Shown piece after piece: positions 16,955 through 26,722 of a stretch of 64,000 nt of DNA; positions within the stretch are counted from its first letter, which is position 1; each line of letters starts with the position of its first letter. The stretch spans positions 215,550 to 279,549 of the forward strand of contig NZ_JAQAGZ010000009.1 in NCBI RefSeq assembly GCF_027533625.1, given 5' to 3'. This DNA comes from Paenibacillus gyeongsangnamensis. GTDB lineage: Bacteria; Bacillota; Bacilli; Paenibacillales; NBRC-103111. The position numbers and the translations under genes are program-made. Below the pieces are notes generated by a model, which was not told where the DNA came from, searched no databases, and saw only the letters and a list, made by a program, of their open reading frames with translations.

Positions 16955-17345
16955 TATTTTGAAGAAATTGATGAGTATGATTTAATTCAATCGATCCCAG
17001 GAGTCGGACCTAAAATTGCTGCCACAATTTTAGCGGAGATTGGAGAAATCGATCGATTTCATCATCCAAAGAAGCTCGTAGCTTATGCCGGTATAGATCC
17101 AAGCGTCTTTTCGTCCGGAAAGTTACGGTAACCCAGAATCGAATCACCAAACGCAGGGCGAGACAACTGCGATACGCCTTAATTATGGCTGTTCAATGCG
17201 GGTTGACGCGTTCACGAAATACTCGACTTAAGGAATATTACGACCGAAAGAGAGCCGAAGGAAAGCCACACAAAGTAACCCTGGTCGCGTGTGCCATTAA
17301 GTTGATTCACTGGATCTTCGCAATCTTAAAAACTAAAAAGACATT
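16955..17345 (+). pseudogene. IS110-family transposase, C-terminal fragment
   Basis: The frame covers the Transposase_20 (IS116/IS110/IS902) half, with IPGVGPKIAATILAEIG and KKLVAYAGIDPSVF. It closes early at 17131 because one T is missing near 17119. Restoring it continues as TVTQNRITKRRARQLRYAL and IKLIHWIFAILKT. The N-terminal DEDD catalytic domain is absent. The fragment lies between two pieces of an IS256 copy. Confidence 0.8.
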
Positions 17346-17600
17346 CCGCACTATAACCTTCAAAAAAAACATGGGGAAATGGAGGGTTATTTGGCATGCC
17401 TACTTTTCACTATATTACAGCAGTTAACATTATCGTGCTGGAAATCTTGACAAGCTATTAGCTGGTATAGCTTAATAGGGCATACCGGATTTTTCCCATC
17501 TTCCATTAATTGTATGTCAACCCACTCGCTAAGCCAAGTCAAATTTTCAAAGGTGGGGGAATTTTAAATGAGCGAATGGTGGATTTTTCAGTTGACAAAT

Positions 17601-17645
17601 ACAATCATGCCCGTCTCTCCATGTAAAGGGCTTTGTCCGTCTGCT
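17601..17645. mobile_element. IS256 fragment
   Basis: ATCATGCCCGTCTCTCCATG followed by TAAAGGGCTTTGTCCG corresponds to the IS256 remnant sequence at 25939-25975. With the end at 16743 it suggests one IS256 copy split by an IS110 insertion and cut by an IS3 element. Confidence 0.45.
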
Positions 17646-17697
17646 AGACCTTAATGACCAGCGGTGGTACATTCTGCTGCTGAATAGCTTGTACAAA

Positions 17698-18503
17698 TTA
17701 GACTGGAGATAAATCGTACAAACTGCCATGAATCCGTCGCTGATTATAAAATAGGATATAGTCTGATACGGTCTGATAAGCATCCTGATAACTATCAAAC
17801 TCATGTCTGGATAGACAATCCTTCTCCAGAATGGCATGAAACGCCTCAATATGTGCATTTTTGTTCGGTGTTTTTGGCGGTTTTCGCTCATGCTCTACCT
17901 GAAGCTTCAAACAGGTTTCTTCAAAGACATGGCTAATGAACTGCGGACCGTTATCGGTACGAATCATCGGTAGGGACTCTTTACCAAAGAGTTGTCGTTT
18001 CCAAAGGGCACGTTGTACGATCTGCGCGGCATGTTTGCCTTCGCAAGACAGACCCATGTGGTAATCGATGATCGACCGATCATAAACATCAATGAGGCTC
18101 AGCAGGAAAAAGAACCGCTCTTCTGCTGCGATATAACCGTACTTTACGTCTATTCCCAAAGTTGATTAGAGCCCCGGATTTCCCGGTTATTTGCCAGCTT
18201 TCTGGGATACTGCACCCGTTTTCGCCGTTGAGGCTGAAGGATGTCTAGTTCATGGCAAAGTCGATATACACCATGCTGCCGCTTGAGGCATACGGTTAAT
18301 TTTCGATAACCATAGGTTGACTCTTCCCCGGCAATGAGCTCCATCAGCCATTCCTTGATCAGATTGTCACTGATGGGACGCTTTTGGTGGTTGAAAGAAT
18401 ACCTAGGGATTGGACGACCACCATTGTATACTCGTTCTTTCTTGAAATGCTTTTTTCGGTAGTAATACGTAGCTTCATTGAACCCGACGATTCGCAGCAA
18501 CAC
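17698..18503 (-). pseudogene. IS3-family transposase OrfB, frameshifted
   Basis: Two overlapping frames form one IS3-type integrase. The upstream part (18503-18150) carries the HTH_21 region (YGYRKLTVCLKRQHGVYR). The downstream part (18159-17698) carries the rve core with Asp in WEIDVKYGYI, Asp in IRTDNGPQF and Glu in AHIEAFHAIL, the DDE triad. The break at about 18150 is a missing A (GGGAAATAGAC reduced to GGGAATAGAC). No other damage to the catalytic core is visible. Confidence 0.85.
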
Positions 18504-18544
18504 TGCAGCTTTATACCCCCGCGCAATCCATGTGTCGGCGATCT

Positions 18545-18871
18545 CTATTTTGTCCGATAGGCGGGGTTCACCTTTTTTACGAGGTCACGCAGAATCGCTA
18601 TCTCCAGATCCTTTTCACCCAGCAGTTTCTTTAACTTGTCGTTCTCATATTCCAACTCTTGAAATTCCTTGGGTGATGGCGTATAAGCCGTTATTTTTTT
18701 GGCTTCCGGAGCGGTCTTTTTCTAATCTGTTTGTTTGGATTGACGAATCCATCGGGATAACATCTTGCCGTCAATTCCATGACGTCTTGCGACTTGATTG
18801 GCATTTCCTACTTCGAGTGCTTCTTAGATGAGCTGCTGTTTAAATTCCTTGCTGTAACTCTTCCGCTGCAT
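18545..18871 (-). pseudogene. IS3-family OrfA with two nonsense codons
   Basis: Read from ATG 18871: MQRKSYSKEFKQQLI, then TAA, then EALEVGNANQVARRHGIDG, later a TAG, then KKTAPEAKKITAYTPSP and a leucine-rich coiled coil (EYENDKLKKLLGEKDLEIA). This is the helix-turn-helix OrfA that normally precedes OrfB and joins it by frameshifting. With the OrfB frameshift the element cannot transpose by itself. Confidence 0.8.
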
Positions 18872-18917
18872 CTTTCATCCCTACACTTTGCTTAATTCAT
18901 ATTGTAGTGGATTAAGG

Positions 18918-19225
18918 GAAGGTACTTCCACAACGGCAAACAGCCTGCATCCGGGCGCAGTCAGTACGAACATAGGCATCGATCGCGATACCGGCTTCGG
19001 CAAGGCAATCCACGCCGTGCTGCGTCCATTCTTCCTCACCTCGGCGCAGGGCGCGGAGACGGCTCTTTATTTGGCTTCGAGCCGGAGGTTCGAACGGTCA
19101 ATGGGGAGTACTTTTACAAAAAGAAAGTGGCGGCAACCTCTGCGAGAGCGAAAAATGATGAACAAGCACACCGGTTTTGGGAATGGAGCGAGCAAGAAGT
19201 CGGGCTCACATCGGTTCCTGTATAA
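18918..19225 (+). pseudogene. Short-chain dehydrogenase/reductase, C-terminal fragment
   Basis: The frame starts abruptly at the IS3 edge with EGTSTTANSLHPGAVSTNIG, the conserved post-catalytic segment of retinol-dehydrogenase-like SDRs. It continues FFLTSAQGAETALYLASS, then shifts (one C missing near 19083) into EVRTVNGEYFYKKK and ends SEQEVGLTSVPV with stop 19223-19225. The Rossmann half and the YxxxK motif are missing, removed by the IS3 insertion or deletion. Confidence 0.8.
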
Positions 19226-19666
19226 GGCAGCTATGATAAGCAAAAGGCACCGTTCTCAATATGGGTCAGTTTCAGTATAATCTACGTAATCAATTCTCTA
19301 TAATTTGCAAATCGAAACAGCAAAGACTAGGACTAACAGGAAAGTGCACAACGACCACATGCTGCCGGCATTACTGGGCGGCCTGTTCAGTTATAAAGGA
19401 AAAGATACAAGCATTATGCCAAGCCAGCGACCTAAGGATCATAGAAAGTCAAGCAAAAGTTGAACCTCGGATAAATTGTACCGAAGTTCAACTTTTACTT
19501 GACTTAAATAGACTCTCGGAAGTCGAAGGGGGATAAGAGCGGCAAATAGCGAAAACAACTGGAAATTCGGATATAACCGAAGTGCAAACTTCCGTTTTCA
19601 AGATATTTTCAAAAGTGGGCATGTCAAAGAAGCCGTTTCATTAGATTTTTTTTAAAATGAGCCGAG
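19226..19666. other. Gene-free stretch with a long inverted repeat
   Basis: No full gene is seen. A short plus-strand frame near 19345-19455 (LPALLGGLFSYKGKDTSIM) looks protein-like but has no start. The main feature is the hairpin at 19446-19505. Confidence 0.4.
19446..19505. repeat. 20-bp inverted repeat (hairpin)
   Basis: The arms AAGTCAAGCAAAAGTTGAAC and GTTCAACTTTTACTTGACTT pair with a single mismatch around a 20-base loop. There is no T-tract. It may be the remnant of a small non-autonomous element or a transcription barrier. Confidence 0.55.
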
Positions 19667-21171
19667 TTATGCCACAGGCAGGTTCACAAGATTTCGAAGC
19701 TCTTTCAGCTTTTCTTCCTGGTGGACATACCAAGCGTCAATATGCTGGCACATTATAATGCCGTATGTGCGGATGTACCACATCTTCGTTGAGCGATGTC
19801 GGCCGGACTCCAATTTGTAATCGATCTTCTCCCGTTTGTTGGAACGTTCGACCGTCGTACGACGCTTGTAAATGAGCTTCCACTTTTCGGAGTCGCGAGG
19901 TGTTTCCGGGAAAAGCCGCGGGTTGTCTTTGCAGGATATATGGAAAGTACGTCCATGCTTCGCGGTTGTGCAGGGCTTGGAGCATAAGTTTTCCGTACCT
20001 CGTTGTAGTGGGCAAATCCACTTGTGGCGCTTTCGTTTCTTTTCGTAGCCGTTGCGGTGCATCTTCTTTCCAATGGGACAAATGGGAATGCCTTCTGGTG
20101 AGATGCGCATATTGCCGTCTGTCTCTAGATTCTTGTACCACGGACATTAAGGTCGATGAAGGGTTCAATCTGTTGATGCTGCAGAAGATCATAGATTGCC
20201 CCGGCATCATGCGCGGCATCGAGGAGCATCTTATCCAATGTGCCCAAGGTGAAACGTTGCGAAAATTCAATGGAACTGACGACAAAGCTTACCGCATCAT
20301 GGCGAGAGGCGGGCTGAAGTCTTGGATACAAAGGCAGATCGTGCTTACTGTTAGCAGCAGTGAGCATGTACAGATGGTATCCGTTGAAATACCTCTCCCG
20401 AGCGCTGTCCCAACCGGAGTCGCAGTCTGGCTGGGAATAGAGACGGGGATGGTTGCAATTCGCAAGGCCCTGGGCACTGCAAGTACAAGTCGATTTGCTG
20501 CGGGTGTAAGCAGCCGTTTGAAGGGGCGTGCCATCACCGGCAACATCAAGGGCGCTTGGATCTCCAAGCAAGCCGAGTTGTGCAGAAACCGCAAGGATCT
20601 GAGACTGAAAAAACTCCATCAGGCGGTCAAAGGGTTGGTCTTTCCGGGATGCTCCATATTTTAAATACCGGTTAACCAAACGCTGAACCTTACCAGGTGA
20701 AGTGGTTGGCGCCTTCTCTCCCTTCTTGCCTTTCTTGGGTTTTCGTTTCTTCGGCTTCTTCTTTGGTTTCAAATGGTTTTCGTCTGCAGCCCAGAAACGG
20801 GACAGGACATCGTAGAAAGTACCGACGCCGGGGATGTCGCCGGGTTCAAAACCGCTGAGAATGGCATAGAGAGGAACCCTATATAGTTCATCGACCCACT
20901 TGGTCAGGCCAATCTCTGGGTTGGTCATGAGAAATAAAAGGTATGATCGTAGCATGGAGGCGGGGTCACGGGGGGCCGGTCCTCTCAGATCGTAATAGTC
21001 ACGCAGGTAGGTGGCTGTAAACGAAAGATCGGTAATAAGACAGCGGAGGATGAGGGGCCAGTCTGAGTTCACGAGCACGAGGATACCGCCGGAATAGTGC
21101 TGGCGAAGCTGCTGAAGCACAAAGCTTTGGTAAGCGGAATGCGAAACATAAACCGGTTTCAAGTGAAACAC
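19667..21171 (-). pseudogene. DDE transposase (IS1182/IS4-like), one frameshift
   Basis: The gene opens MFHLKPVYVSHSAYQSFV, has a DUF772-like N-terminal part, a strongly basic linker (KPKKKPKKRKPKK) and a DDE-type core with LDVAGDGTPLQTAAY and DSGWDSARERYFNGY. The frame closes at 20125 after FIDLNVRGTRI. Restoring one A (ACAAGAAT to ACAAAGAAT) joins it to the second frame NLETDGNMRISPEGIPICP, which runs to the stop at 19667 through the family's RTTVERSN and DYKLE segments. I am sure it is a transposase; the exact family is uncertain. Element ends were not identified. Confidence 0.8.
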
Positions 21172-21300
21172 CCCAATTCGGTTGGTAAGGTAGAAGACAC
21201 CCTTCTCACGCGATTTTGGGGCGACTTTAAAAAGTCAAGTGTTTTTTGCAAGAAATTGGCGAGTTTTAGAAATGTTTTTTCCAGTTTGAAGCTTGATCAA

Positions 21301-21332
21301 ATAAAAATTCCCCCCAATAAATTGGGAGGAAT
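21301..21332 (-). terminator. Terminator of the SLH-DUF1800-DUF1501 operon
   Basis: On the minus strand ATTCCTCCCAAT/ATTGGGGGGAAT forms a 12-bp stem with a 2-base loop followed by TTTTTATTT. It lies about 60 bp after the DUF1501 stop codon. A second small hairpin (CTCGGC/GCCGAG) sits at 21369-21386. Confidence 0.8.
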
Positions 21333-21393
21333 CTCATATTGATGGTACGAGCAGAGCCTTGTTCCATCTGCCTCGGCATTGCCGAGAGGCTAT

Positions 21394-22602
21394 TTAAAAT
21401 ATTGGGAGGGTTTCGTAGGTCTTTCCGAACATAATGGACTTAGTAGGAACGCCCATCCACGATTCAGCTAGGGTTCCAAAGACTGAACGGAAGTCGATTC
21501 CATACTTGAAGTCTCCGAAGGCATCGAGATTATGAAAGTTCGGAAGGTCTCCGTAAAGTCCTCCCTTTACCTTTCCTCCGATGACAAATACCGGATTCGC
21601 GGTTCCGTGGTCAGTTCCTCCGCTTGCGTTTTCGTGAACTCGCCGACCGAATTCACTGTAGACCACGATCACGACTCGATCCAGTACATTTCGCTGTCGG
21701 AGGTCTTGGTAGAAGGCATAGAGGGTTTCGTCGACCGTAGACAACACTCTCGCATGGGAGTTTCGTTCTGACTCGTGTTCGTCGAACCCTCCTTCAAGTT
21801 CGGTTACGTAGGCTTTCGTCGGCAAACCGGAAGCGATACATTGGGCAATAAAACTTAAACGTTGAGAGAATCCGTATTTAGAAGGATAAAGACTAGTCGG
21901 GTCTTGATATTTACTCGTTTTTACAAGTCTGTCCGATGCGATTAATGCGGATAAACCTCGGTCGAAGTTCTTGTACATAGCCGAGATAGCTCGGTCACGG
22001 CGGGCGATCTCGTCGGCTTTCGCGTGCATAACGAATTTAAAAGCTCGGGGATCGTCTATACGTGGATACTGTAAGTTTTTAGCATCTAAGGCTTTTGTCG
22101 TTGCACCGACCGTTAAGGCAAACAACGGGTCTTTCTTCTCGTTCGCGAGATCAGTATAACGTCCTACCCATCCGGTAGTTTCAATTCGATTCGGAGAAGA
22201 CGTTTGCCATATCTCCTGAGCTTCAAAATGAGAACGGCTTGAATCAGGATAACCTACGTTCTGGATAATTGCAAGTTTACCGTCTCCGTAAATCGACGAT
22301 AAACCTTTAAGAGATTGTTGAAATGCGAGAGTGTTATTTATCGGGATAACTTCATTTTGCTTATAGCCGATCGTCGGGCGAGCATCGTAGTAGGCTCCGA
22401 TTCCGTAGGGAATGATCGTGTTAAGACCATCATTACCTCCTGTTAACTGAATAACTACGAGCACAGGGTCCGTAGAGGCAACAGAATCGGCTTTTACGAA
22501 TTGTTCGGCGAAACTATTAAATAAGAGCGGGGTCAGCCCGAAAGCGGTCATTGTTTTTAGGGACAGTCCTAAGAATTCCCTTCTGCTCATCGGATTACTC
22601 AT
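21394..22602 (-). CDS. DUF1501 protein with Tat signal
   Basis: The 402-residue secreted protein begins MSNPMSRREFLGLSLKTM, a twin-arginine signal (SRREFLG) followed by a hydrophobic stretch, so it is probably exported folded. DUF1501 proteins have an alkaline-phosphatase/sulfatase-like fold. Visible signatures are VVIQLTGGNDGLNTIIPY near residue 50, GGFDEHESE near residue 265, and YSEFGRRVHENASGGTDHG near residue 310, whose Asp/His residues could bind metals. ATG 22602 is chosen because AAGGAG lies 8 bases upstream and overlaps the stop of the DUF1800 gene. It is the last gene of a three-gene operon. The biochemical role is unknown. Confidence 0.9.
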   Translation of the reverse strand: MSNPMSRREFLGLSLKTMTAFGLTPLLFNSFAEQFVKADSVASTDPVLVVIQLTGGNDGLNTIIPYGIGAYYDARPTIGYKQNEVIPINNTLAFQQSLKGLSSIYGDGKLAIIQNVGYPDSSRSHFEAQEIWQTSSPNRIETTGWVGRYTDLANEKKDPLFALTVGATTKALDAKNLQYPRIDDPRAFKFVMHAKADEIARRDRAISAMYKNFDRGLSALIASDRLVKTSKYQDPTSLYPSKYGFSQRLSFIAQCIASGLPTKAYVTELEGGFDEHESERNSHARVLSTVDETLYAFYQDLRQRNVLDRVVIVVYSEFGRRVHENASGGTDHGTANPVFVIGGKVKGGLYGDLPNFHNLDAFGDFKYGIDFRSVFGTLAESWMGVPTKSIMFGKTYETLPIF

Positions 22603-22614
22603 CGAATACACTCC

Positions 22615-23862
22615 TTAGGTATACTGTGCTTCGGGAGACACATAGACTAGATACAATAAACCTCTCAGCAACTGCATAGGGTCATTTTGCCCGTTCGCGT
22701 AGTCGTTTAAAGCTTTTCTTGTAGTCGGGGAGATGTCGTAGTATCCCGCATAGTCTAGGACTTGATCTACAGCGGCAGTTCCCGTTGACTTATCTAAACC
22801 TAGTTTTTCATATGTCGCGGTATTGCAGATTTTCTCAGCGTAGTTTCCGCGAGCAAATAGATAACTTGCCGAGAGCCACCAATTGCCACCCTTCCATCCG
22901 GCGACGTTCGGGGGTTTAAAGAGAGTCATACCCATTTGGTTTACGAGGTAGAGATCATGAATTGAGAATTCATAGGTCGGAACTTTCCTTATCAAGTCGG
23001 TCATATATTCCGTAGGGTCTTTCACTATCGATCTTAAGGCTTTATCGGAATAGAAAGCATCCGATAGGAAGATATCTCGGAATAAACCTTTTATATCGTA
23101 CCCACTATCGAAGAAGCGGTCAGCAAAGGGTTTGATATCCTGATCGGTAGGATTCGGGAATACGAACTTATTCCAGACCTTCTTTACAATAAAGTTCGCA
23201 CAGTCTAGCGAAGATGTTAGAATCCGAATGACATCATTAAGATCATAGTCGCCACGTTTACAGAAGACTGTTTTGAAGGAATCGTCAAAAGAGTTCCGGT
23301 CAAAATAGACGGTCTCGGATTCGCTATTTAGTCTCCAACCGGTCAGAGACTTTGCTACGTCTTTTACGTCATCCTGATTATAGTTTTCGACGCCGACTGT
23401 AAAGAGTTCCATAAGCTCTCGGGCGTAGTTTTCGTTAGGAGCTTTCTTCACGTTGGAACGATTATTTAGGTATATCATCATTGCAGGTTCGATAGAGACC
23501 TCATACAGGAAGGTCTTAAAATTCCCAAGAGCGTGAGATCGGAGAAATTGATTCTGCTCAGCCATATAAACCGGACTCACCGAAGTTAAAGACGATGTAA
23601 AATGATTATGCCAGAACAAAGTCATTTTCTCCAAGAAAGAGTTCGCGGTAGTTATGATTTCGTTATACCACCAAAATATCAATTCTTCGTTACTATTTTG
23701 ATAGGTCAAGTCTACATTAGGACTCGGAGAGGTAGCGGGGGCATTTAGTATTTGGTCTACGATATTCTTGATCGGAGTACTTAGGTAGCTCTCAACTTCC
23801 GACTTCGATGTACCGAAACGAGTTCGGCGTAGTAGGTGCAATATTTTCTCTTTATCGTTCAT
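22615..23862 (-). CDS. DUF1800 protein
   Basis: The 415-residue protein has the DUF1800 family pattern. The N-terminus reads LLRRTRFGTSKSEVESYL, followed by WYNEIITT, EKMTLFWHNHFTS, NENYARELMELFTVGVE and TGWRLN. DUF1800 and DUF1501 genes occur next to each other in many phyla and may act together, but no reaction is established. No signal peptide is obvious, unlike both partners. The start follows the SLH gene stop by 6 bp with GTGAGGT as ribosome site, so the genes are co-transcribed. Confidence 0.9.
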   Translation of the reverse strand: MNDKEKILHLLRRTRFGTSKSEVESYLSTPIKNIVDQILNAPATSPSPNVDLTYQNSNEELIFWWYNEIITTANSFLEKMTLFWHNHFTSSLTSVSPVYMAEQNQFLRSHALGNFKTFLYEVSIEPAMMIYLNNRSNVKKAPNENYARELMELFTVGVENYNQDDVKDVAKSLTGWRLNSESETVYFDRNSFDDSFKTVFCKRGDYDLNDVIRILTSSLDCANFIVKKVWNKFVFPNPTDQDIKPFADRFFDSGYDIKGLFRDIFLSDAFYSDKALRSIVKDPTEYMTDLIRKVPTYEFSIHDLYLVNQMGMTLFKPPNVAGWKGGNWWLSASYLFARGNYAEKICNTATYEKLGLDKSTGTAAVDQVLDYAGYYDISPTTRKALNDYANGQNDPMQLLRGLLYLVYVSPEAQYT

Positions 23863-23868
23863 AAAAGT

Positions 23869-25431
23869 TTACCTCACCGTCAATATTAGTTGACCAAGAT
23901 CAGTGCCGCCGTAAGAAACATTAATTTTACTCTGTCCGGTAGGGAGATTAACTCCTGAAACAGAAACATTACCGTTCGCGTCGGCTATGTTAGCCCCACT
24001 TAGGTCTAGGTTATCACTCTTGATAGTAAAGTTCTTCGGGTCTACGGAAATTCTCAGCTTTTGTCCTAATTGATCTTTTACTGAGAAGCTAAATGATGTA
24101 TCTCCGGACTTAAGTTCCTCTGGAGAATAAACCAAGGAGGTAGGGATTTGCTCGGGAAAAATCTCTAGTCTCGCTTGATAGGAGAAGTCACCAATAATAA
24201 TTCCTACCTGCGCAATTCCAGGAGTGACAGGTATCAATTTTCCGGTATTATCGACTTTCACTATCCGCTCGTCGGTACTATAATACGTATGATCCCCGAT
24301 GTCTATATCTTTTAAGTTAACAGAAGTTCCATTTTGATCAACAGCGGTGTCCACTACCATCATCAGGTCGAGGTCACGATTCCCATCATTTTGTACGGTA
24401 ACGTACTTAGAGTCCCAAGTCTTACCTGAGAGAGTTACCGTTTTAAACGATGTAGGTCGATATCCTACGGCGGCGTCGTAGATAGTAGCCGTTGTCGCGG
24501 CAGAGTCTATAATCTTCCCTTTTCGATCCTTTAAGGTCGCAGTATATGTTACAGTTGAGCCAACAGGGAGCGGATTCGAAGTATTGTCGAAGTATCCGTC
24601 TTTTGTTACATGAGGGTCGTCGCTAGAGAATTCCACGGTTTCCCCATCACGGAGAGGTACGGAATCACCATTTTCGTTATATGTTAGATACAGAAGGCGG
24701 TCTTTCTCGACTTCGCCAGCATGTATCGATAGGCGAGTCTTAAAGGTCTTAATTGTTTTCACAGGAGAACCTTGCCACGTTACGGTAAAATTATAATTCA
24801 ATCCGTTGTACTCGACAGTCTCCCAAGTTTGTCTTGCAGGCTGGAGGGAAGGTACGATTATCGTCGTTGTTTTTCCGTCCGTAAAGGTTACGTCAACTGA
24901 AGTAGGTGAGGTAGCGATCGCTTTCGTGATTGCGAGCGTTGAAGGTTCGGAGTCATGTGTTCGCTTATACTCTGCGAGTGCTACGGCGGCGATATCACCG
25001 CGCTTTATCGGGGTATCGATTTCAGAGACGGTTTCGGGAATTCCTACACGTCCGAGAATAAGGTTAACTTCATGACCGGTAACGTGGTCGTCAGGATAGA
25101 AAAGAGTATCGGTCTTTCCGTTAATCCATCCTTTTGTGTTCGCGGTTGCAACTACACTATCCGACCAATGGGTTTTCGTATCCTCGAATTTACTATGATC
25201 GGAAGCAAGCGGAAGTTCAAGAAGGTGAACGAGCACCGCTGTAAACTCTGCGCGGGTAACAAGGTCGTCTTCTCGGAAGTCGGTCATAACCGATTTATCC
25301 TTTAGGATTTCGAAGTCAGATTGACTATGGGTTTCAGATAGTACAGGGTGCTTTTGCTGAGCGATCGCGTTCGCACAAGAAGAAGTCATTAGACCTAATA
25401 ACAGCAGGGTCGTAAAGATTCGTGATTTCAT
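23869..25431 (-). CDS. Secreted SLH-domain protein with Ig-like repeats
   Basis: The 520-residue exported protein has a Sec signal (MKSRIFTTLLLLGLMTSSCANAIA). The S-layer-homology region (about residues 45-155) contains RAEFTAVLVHLLELP, HWSDSVVATANTKGWINGKTD and a weaker third unit. The remaining 360 residues are beta-rich and Thr/Asp-rich, like bacterial Ig-like (BIG2) domains, e.g. KVDNTGKLIPVTPGIAQVGI. SLH domains anchor proteins to pyruvylated wall polymers, so it would be held on the cell surface. AGGAGGTACGT precedes ATG 25431. As first gene of the operon it may display or scaffold the DUF1800/DUF1501 pair; that is inference. Confidence 0.88.
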   Translation of the reverse strand: MKSRIFTTLLLLGLMTSSCANAIAQQKHPVLSETHSQSDFEILKDKSVMTDFREDDLVTRAEFTAVLVHLLELPLASDHSKFEDTKTHWSDSVVATANTKGWINGKTDTLFYPDDHVTGHEVNLILGRVGIPETVSEIDTPIKRGDIAAVALAEYKRTHDSEPSTLAITKAIATSPTSVDVTFTDGKTTTIIVPSLQPARQTWETVEYNGLNYNFTVTWQGSPVKTIKTFKTRLSIHAGEVEKDRLLYLTYNENGDSVPLRDGETVEFSSDDPHVTKDGYFDNTSNPLPVGSTVTYTATLKDRKGKIIDSAATTATIYDAAVGYRPTSFKTVTLSGKTWDSKYVTVQNDGNRDLDLMMVVDTAVDQNGTSVNLKDIDIGDHTYYSTDERIVKVDNTGKLIPVTPGIAQVGIIIGDFSYQARLEIFPEQIPTSLVYSPEELKSGDTSFSFSVKDQLGQKLRISVDPKNFTIKSDNLDLSGANIADANGNVSVSGVNLPTGQSKINVSYGGTDLGQLILTVR

Positions 25432-25617
25432 ACGTACCTCCTAATTCCATTGATTTAGCAGATAAACTCAAGGTCGTAGGTATTCTACCTTGGGGTTCGT
25501 CTCGTTGATATTGTACGGTTTCGTTAGTTTCGTTAGGTTCTGGTCCATAATCGTATTTAGTTGATGCATAAGCAGGTGATGTCACAAATAGCATCAACGC
25601 ACCAGTTGCAAGTAATA
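25334..25617 (-). pseudogene. Signal-peptide ORF, broken at its start and overlapping the SLH gene
   Basis: Upstream of the SLH gene a frame encodes RILLATGALMLFVTSPAYAS, a good Sec signal, followed by KYDYGPEPNETNETVQY. A TGA blocks the frame just before RILL; one extra base after TTGAA would give MKRILLATG behind AGAGGA. Its downstream part runs into the SLH gene in another frame, so only the first 50 or so codons look real. Probably the remnant of a small secreted protein. Confidence 0.35.
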
Positions 25618-25963
25618 TTCTTCAAAGTTATCCTCTATAAATTTTGATGTTTCTATCATTACTTATATCGAAATTGCTTTAAGAAAATATGAGAAATTTT
25701 TTTGTGGTATAACAATCTTGGTCAGGCTTGTGTTTGACATATGTATCAAATCATGGTTTTTGTACAGATGTCCGTTGGTTATCGCTCAACTAAACGGGCG
25801 AGTCTGTCAAGAATTTTGTGTAAACTCAGTGATTCCAAAGTTTGAAGCCGGACTTGACATGGAGCCTCTGGCGGGCATGACTTCTCGCGATTGGGCGATG
25901 CTGGAAAGTTAGCATCGCGAGGCTGACCAGCCTATCATGCCCGCCCTCTCCATGTAAAGTCCT
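25598..25963. other. Non-coding stretch including an IS256 end
   Basis: No gene is supported. It holds an AT-rich stretch to 25740, a partial dispersed-repeat box (CAACTAAACGGGC) at 25786-25798, the IS256 end at 25800-25827, and GC-rich IS256 non-coding sequence up to the transposase stop. Confidence 0.5.
25800..25827. repeat. IS256-type end sequence, copy B
   Basis: GAGTCTGTCAAGAATTTT followed by GTGTAAACTC lies about 135 bp beyond the transposase stop codon, where an IS256 terminal repeat is expected. It abuts a dispersed-repeat box. No matching opposite end was found near 26.7 kb. Confidence 0.6.
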
Positions 25964-26625
25964 TTAGCGGACCTGTACACGTTCGGGGAAGTGCACTGTG
26001 AGCTGCAGCAGGATTTGTCCCCAGTTTTGAACGCGCCCCGTCCACTTACGAATAACGTCCATTGTCGCAAGATATAGCATCTTGAGCAATGCCTCATCGG
26101 TCGGGAAGATACTTTTCCCCTTTGTGACCTTACGAAGCTGACGGTGGTAGCTTTCGATCATATTCGTTGTGTAGATTAATTTACGCAATTCTGGGGAGTA
26201 TTTAAAAAAGGTAGCGAGCTCCTCCCAATTGTTCTGCCAAGAACGTACAATCAGCGGATACTGCTTGCCCCAAACCGCTTCAAATTGGTCTAATTCCTGT
26301 AGTGCAGCTTCTTCTGTCGGAGCGGTATAGATGGGACGTAACGCGGCGGTAACCTTCTTCAAGTCTTTGTAGGACACGTATTTGATGGAATTGCGGATTT
26401 GATGAATAATGCACTTCTGAATTTCGGTCTTCGGATAGCATACTGCAATGGCATTGCTGAATCCTTTCAGATTATCCACACAGATGATCAGAATATCCTG
26501 GACGCCACGGTTTCTCAAATCCGTCAAAACGCCCAGCCAGAACTTTGCAGATTCGTTCTCGCCAATCCAAATGCCGAGCACATCTTTGTAGCCTTCCAGG
26601 TCCACTCCAATGCGGAACGCTGTTG
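25964..26625 (-). pseudogene. IS256-family (MULE) transposase, C-terminal half
   Basis: The frame begins inside the catalytic core (STTAFRIGVDLEGYKDVLGI), continues WIGENESAKFWLGVLTDLRN and the second-Asp region ICVDNLKGFSNAI. It has the conserved KCIIHQIRNSIKYVSYKD and ends with TTNMIESYHRQLRKVTK containing the catalytic Glu. About half of the protein, including the first catalytic Asp, is missing beyond 26625. It is a relic that abuts a truncated Nramp gene. Confidence 0.85.
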
Positions 26626-26722
26626 TACTTTGCGATTAATTCGTGGATTTTGGTCACGCTGTTGGTGTTCGATGAAAATAAAGTTGTAGACTGGAGTCAT
26701 TGATCCCACGCGTTTTTTGGAT

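Noticed and set aside
19900..20664. 254-codon plus-strand ORF inside the IS1182/IS4-like gene
   Set aside because: It is antisense to a transposase with clear family motifs and has no start signal.
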